In this document: positions 39,759-41,767 of the stretch, in pieces
How positions within the stretch are numbered: position 1 is the first letter of the stretch
Layout: each line of letters opens with the position of its first letter
NCBI GenBank assembly: GCA_964592455.1
Contig: CAZQDQ010000001.1
Location: forward strand, 1-41,767
DNA from: MFAQ01 sp964592455
GTDB taxonomy: Bacteria; Patescibacteriota; Microgenomatia; UBA1400; MFAQ01
Length of the DNA stretch: 41,767 nucleotides
Reading direction: 5' to 3'
Program-made: the position numbers and the translations under genes
The notes under the pieces: generated by a model
Told to the model about the DNA's origin: nothing
The model's database searches: none
What the model saw: only the letters and a program-made list of their open reading frames with translations

Positions 39759-40784
39759 ATGGACTTACTACTTGGCGTTCTCTTATTTTCTTTTATAGTT
39801 CATGCTGCTTCTATTGTTCCGTTTATAAACTCACTTTACCAGTTTAAGTTTTTTAAGAGTCGAACAGCGGTTAATAAAGACAAGAAGGACGAAGCGTCTG
39901 AGCATATCCGTTCCAAATCAAAAACACCAGAGGGGGGTGGCTTGCTAATTATAACTATCACAAGCCTAATCTTTGTTTTTTTAATGCCCTTCCTAAAATT
40001 TTTAGGATTCGAAATCATCCACGTTTATCCCATAAACGACGAAATAAACATTATCTTCTTTACCTTTTTGGCTTTTGGTTTACTGGGTTTATACGATGAT
40101 GTAATAAAATTTTTTGAACTAGACAGACAAGGTGGCTATGCTGGCTTAAGAACTAAGACAAAGCTTGCAATCCAATCTGTTCTGGGGCTCGTTGTCGGAG
40201 GCATGATGTACTTTAATCTCGGAATAGATATCGTTCACATCCCCTTCTTTGGGGTTATCCATTTCGGCGCTTGGTTTATCCCACTGGCGGCTTTTTTAAT
40301 TGTTGGCTTCTGCAACTCTCTAAACATAACCGACGGTATGGATGGCCTGGCTAGTGGCTTGTTGATGATTTCATTGTTTGGTTTCTTAATTCTGTCAGCC
40401 AGTATTCTCGATACTCCGCTTTCCTTATTTATTGCTTTGTGGTTAGGAGGTATTTTGGCCTTCCTGTACTTTAATGTTTACCCCGCCAGACTTTTTTTGG
40501 GCGACGTTGGCGCCTTATCTTTTGGTGCTTCGCTAGCTGTGGTAGGTCTGCTAACTGGCAAAGTTATAGCTCTTATGGTTATTGGTTTGCCATTTATTAT
40601 CGATGGTCTAAGTAGTTTCTTGCAAATTTTTTGGGTCAAGGTTTTTAAAAAAAGAATTATCCCCATTGCTCCAATTCACTACTGGCTTTTAAAGATTGGT
40701 TGGTCTGAGCCAAAAATTGTTCAAAGGGCTTGGCTCGTAAACATCTTTCTGGTCATTTTCGGTATTTGGTTAGCAATTATTTAA
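39759..40784 (+). CDS. mraY: Phospho-N-acetylmuramoyl-pentapeptide transferase MraY
   Basis: MraY joins UDP-MurNAc-pentapeptide to undecaprenyl phosphate to form lipid I. The 341-residue protein has about ten hydrophobic helices. GLLGLYDDVIKF holds the Asp pair (Asp113, Asp114), NSLNITDGMDGLASG the N-x-T-D-G-x-D-G-L loop, and FLGDVGALSFGA another catalytic Asp (Asp249). Two positions depart from standard MraY: the T-P-T-M-G-G site reads TPEGGG (residues 56-61), and the H-H-H site reads HYW (His307, Tyr308, Trp309), although APIH and GWSEPKIVQR around it are typical. Position in the dcw cluster supports MraY rather than a WecA-type enzyme. Confidence 0.9.
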   Translation: MDLLLGVLLFSFIVHAASIVPFINSLYQFKFFKSRTAVNKDKKDEASEHIRSKSKTPEGGGLLIITITSLIFVFLMPFLKFLGFEIIHVYPINDEINIIFFTFLAFGLLGLYDDVIKFFELDRQGGYAGLRTKTKLAIQSVLGLVVGGMMYFNLGIDIVHIPFFGVIHFGAWFIPLAAFLIVGFCNSLNITDGMDGLASGLLMISLFGFLILSASILDTPLSLFIALWLGGILAFLYFNVYPARLFLGDVGALSFGASLAVVGLLTGKVIALMVIGLPFIIDGLSSFLQIFWVKVFKKRIIPIAPIHYWLLKIGWSEPKIVQRAWLVNIFLVIFGIWLAII

Positions 40785-40785
40785 G

Positions 40786-41767
40786 ATGAAAATTAAGCCA
40801 AACAAGCTTTCTCTTTCCATTTTTGTGTCTGGTATCTTAGTAGCTATTTTTGGCTTAATCGCTATTTACGATGCCTCAGTTGTAGATGCCTACAAGACAT
40901 TTAACGACAAATTTCATTACGTCAAACAGCAGGGAAGTTGGTTAATTTTGGGAATAATAGCCTCAATTATTGTTTCCAATCTACCTACAAAGTTTCTAAA
41001 AAAAATTGCTCCAATCGGCCTTATTTTAACAATACTCCTTCTTATCCTTGTTCTAATTCCTGGGATAGGATCAAAATTTTTGGGAGCAAGAAGGTGGCTA
41101 ATTTTTGGTCCCATTGTCATTCAGCCATCGGAAATATTAAAAATTTCCCTAATTTTGTACCTTTCTCATTGGCTCGAAAAACCAAGAGAGATTACCAAAT
41201 TTATTTCCCTAATAGGTTTTTGTTTGCTTCTTATCATGTTACAACCAGATCTGGGTACTGCATTAATTGTCGTGGGTAGTTCTTTTCTTGTTTACTACCT
41301 CTCCGGCGCGCCGATAAAATACATCCTCTATTTTTCCACATTTTTGCTCGCGTCTGTTCTTTTACTAATAACCATCTCACCTTATAGAATGAACAGAGTT
41401 AAGACCTTCTTAGACCCAACAGCCGACCCTCTTGGGGCTTCGTATCATATCAACCAAATACTTTACGGGATCGGATCCGGTGGCTGGACAGGTGTTGGTC
41501 TGGGTATGTCGAGACAAAAATATGCTTTTCTTCCAGAGGCAACAACAGACTCCATTTTTGTCATTATTGCTGAGGAGGTTGGGTTTATGGGGAGTCTTTT
41601 TATTATTTCAATACTAATTTACTTACTAATGTCTTCTTTTAAAGTTGCCACCAAAGCCGTTGATCGGTTCGACTTTTTGCTTGCCAGTGGTATTTCTCTT
41701 TTATTTCTAGTTCAGATTTTTATTAATTTAAGTTCTATGGTTGCTCTTGTTCCTCTTACTGGAGTAC
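40786..41767 (+). CDS. ftsW: Peptidoglycan polymerase FtsW (SEDS family), cut by window end
   Basis: The ATG at 40786 lies one base after the mraY stop, and the frame is open to the end of the window (327 residues), so the C-terminus is missing. SEDS features are IYDASVVDAY, GARRWLIFGPIVIQPSEILK, MLQPDLGTALIV, DPTADPLGASYHINQ and LPEATTDSIFVIIAEEVG. SEDS proteins polymerise glycan strands from lipid II together with a class B PBP; the ftsI product upstream is the likely partner. FtsW is chosen over RodA from the cluster context. Confidence 0.93.
   Translation, partial: MKIKPNKLSLSIFVSGILVAIFGLIAIYDASVVDAYKTFNDKFHYVKQQGSWLILGIIASIIVSNLPTKFLKKIAPIGLILTILLLILVLIPGIGSKFLGARRWLIFGPIVIQPSEILKISLILYLSHWLEKPREITKFISLIGFCLLLIMLQPDLGTALIVVGSSFLVYYLSGAPIKYILYFSTFLLASVLLLITISPYRMNRVKTFLDPTADPLGASYHINQILYGIGSGGWTGVGLGMSRQKYAFLPEATTDSIFVIIAEEVGFMGSLFIISILIYLLMSSFKVATKAVDRFDFLLASGISLLFLVQIFINLSSMVALVPLTGV

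Noticed and set aside
1..41767. CRISPR arrays, tRNA or rRNA genes, insertion sequences, toxin-antitoxin or phage defence genes
   Set aside because: None were seen on reading: there are no regularly spaced repeats and no transposase or nuclease motifs, and the window is almost fully occupied by protein genes.

Overview
The window is an AT-rich stretch of bacterial chromosome, almost fully coding and mostly on the + strand. It holds a surface-polysaccharide locus of about 34 kb followed by the start of a division and cell-wall (dcw) cluster. Several traits suggest a Candidate Phyla Radiation (Patescibacteria) bacterium, perhaps Microgenomates. These are the many small glycosyltransferases and multi-membrane GT-C enzymes, a DUF4012 protein beside the priming sugar transferase, a short RecO, a compact dcw cluster with a DgkA-type kinase between ftsI and mraY, near absence of Shine-Dalgarno sequences, and stop-start overlaps. 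The lineage is inferred; no rRNA gene is present.

Layout. (1) 1-302 (-): start of a truncated sugar-nucleotide epimerase. (2) 357-9353 (+): an eight-gene run with one GT4, two GT2, three methyltransferases (one FkbM type) and two large membrane proteins. (3) 9414-14248: three GT-C membrane glycosyltransferases. (4) 14269-17563: a GDP-mannose 4,6-dehydratase, a reductase-like SDR and a Wzx-type flippase, each with its own apparent promoter. (5) 17555-18265 (-): a polyprenyl-phosphate glycosyltransferase. (6) 18285-30867 (+): a tightly overlapping 12-gene operon with four GT4 and one divergent GT4, two GT2, two GT-C, a Wzy/ligase-like protein, a hexapeptide acyltransferase and a small bitopic unknown. 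(7) 30860-31885 (-): a mannose-1-phosphate guanylyltransferase-like protein. (8) 31963-34495: the priming phosphoglycosyl transferase and the DUF4012 protein. (9) recO and a lipoprotein, then an intrinsic terminator. (10) 35951-41767: the mraZ promoter and operator, then mraZ, rsmH, ftsL-like, ftsI, dgkA-like, mraY and ftsW (cut by the window end).

How it fits together. A ManC-like protein, Gmd and an Rmd-like reductase could make GDP-mannose and then a GDP-6-deoxyhexose such as GDP-D-rhamnose. The priming transferase would start the chain on a polyprenyl carrier, cytoplasmic GT2 and GT4 enzymes extend it, methyl and acyl transferases decorate it, Wzx flips it and the Wzy-like protein polymerises or ligates it outside. 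The GT-C enzymes would add further sugars outside from polyprenyl-phosphate donors made by the single Dpm1-like enzyme. No ABC exporter and no Wza/Wzb/Wzc genes are seen.

The most notable signal is regulatory. At least ten genes have a TATAAT/TAAAAT-like hexamer ending only 5-7 bases before the start codon, which implies leaderless mRNAs. All four GTG-started genes are in this set. mraZ differs: it has a TTGACA promoter, an untranslated leader and two 10-bp-spaced AAGTGGTG repeats that look like a MraZ operator.
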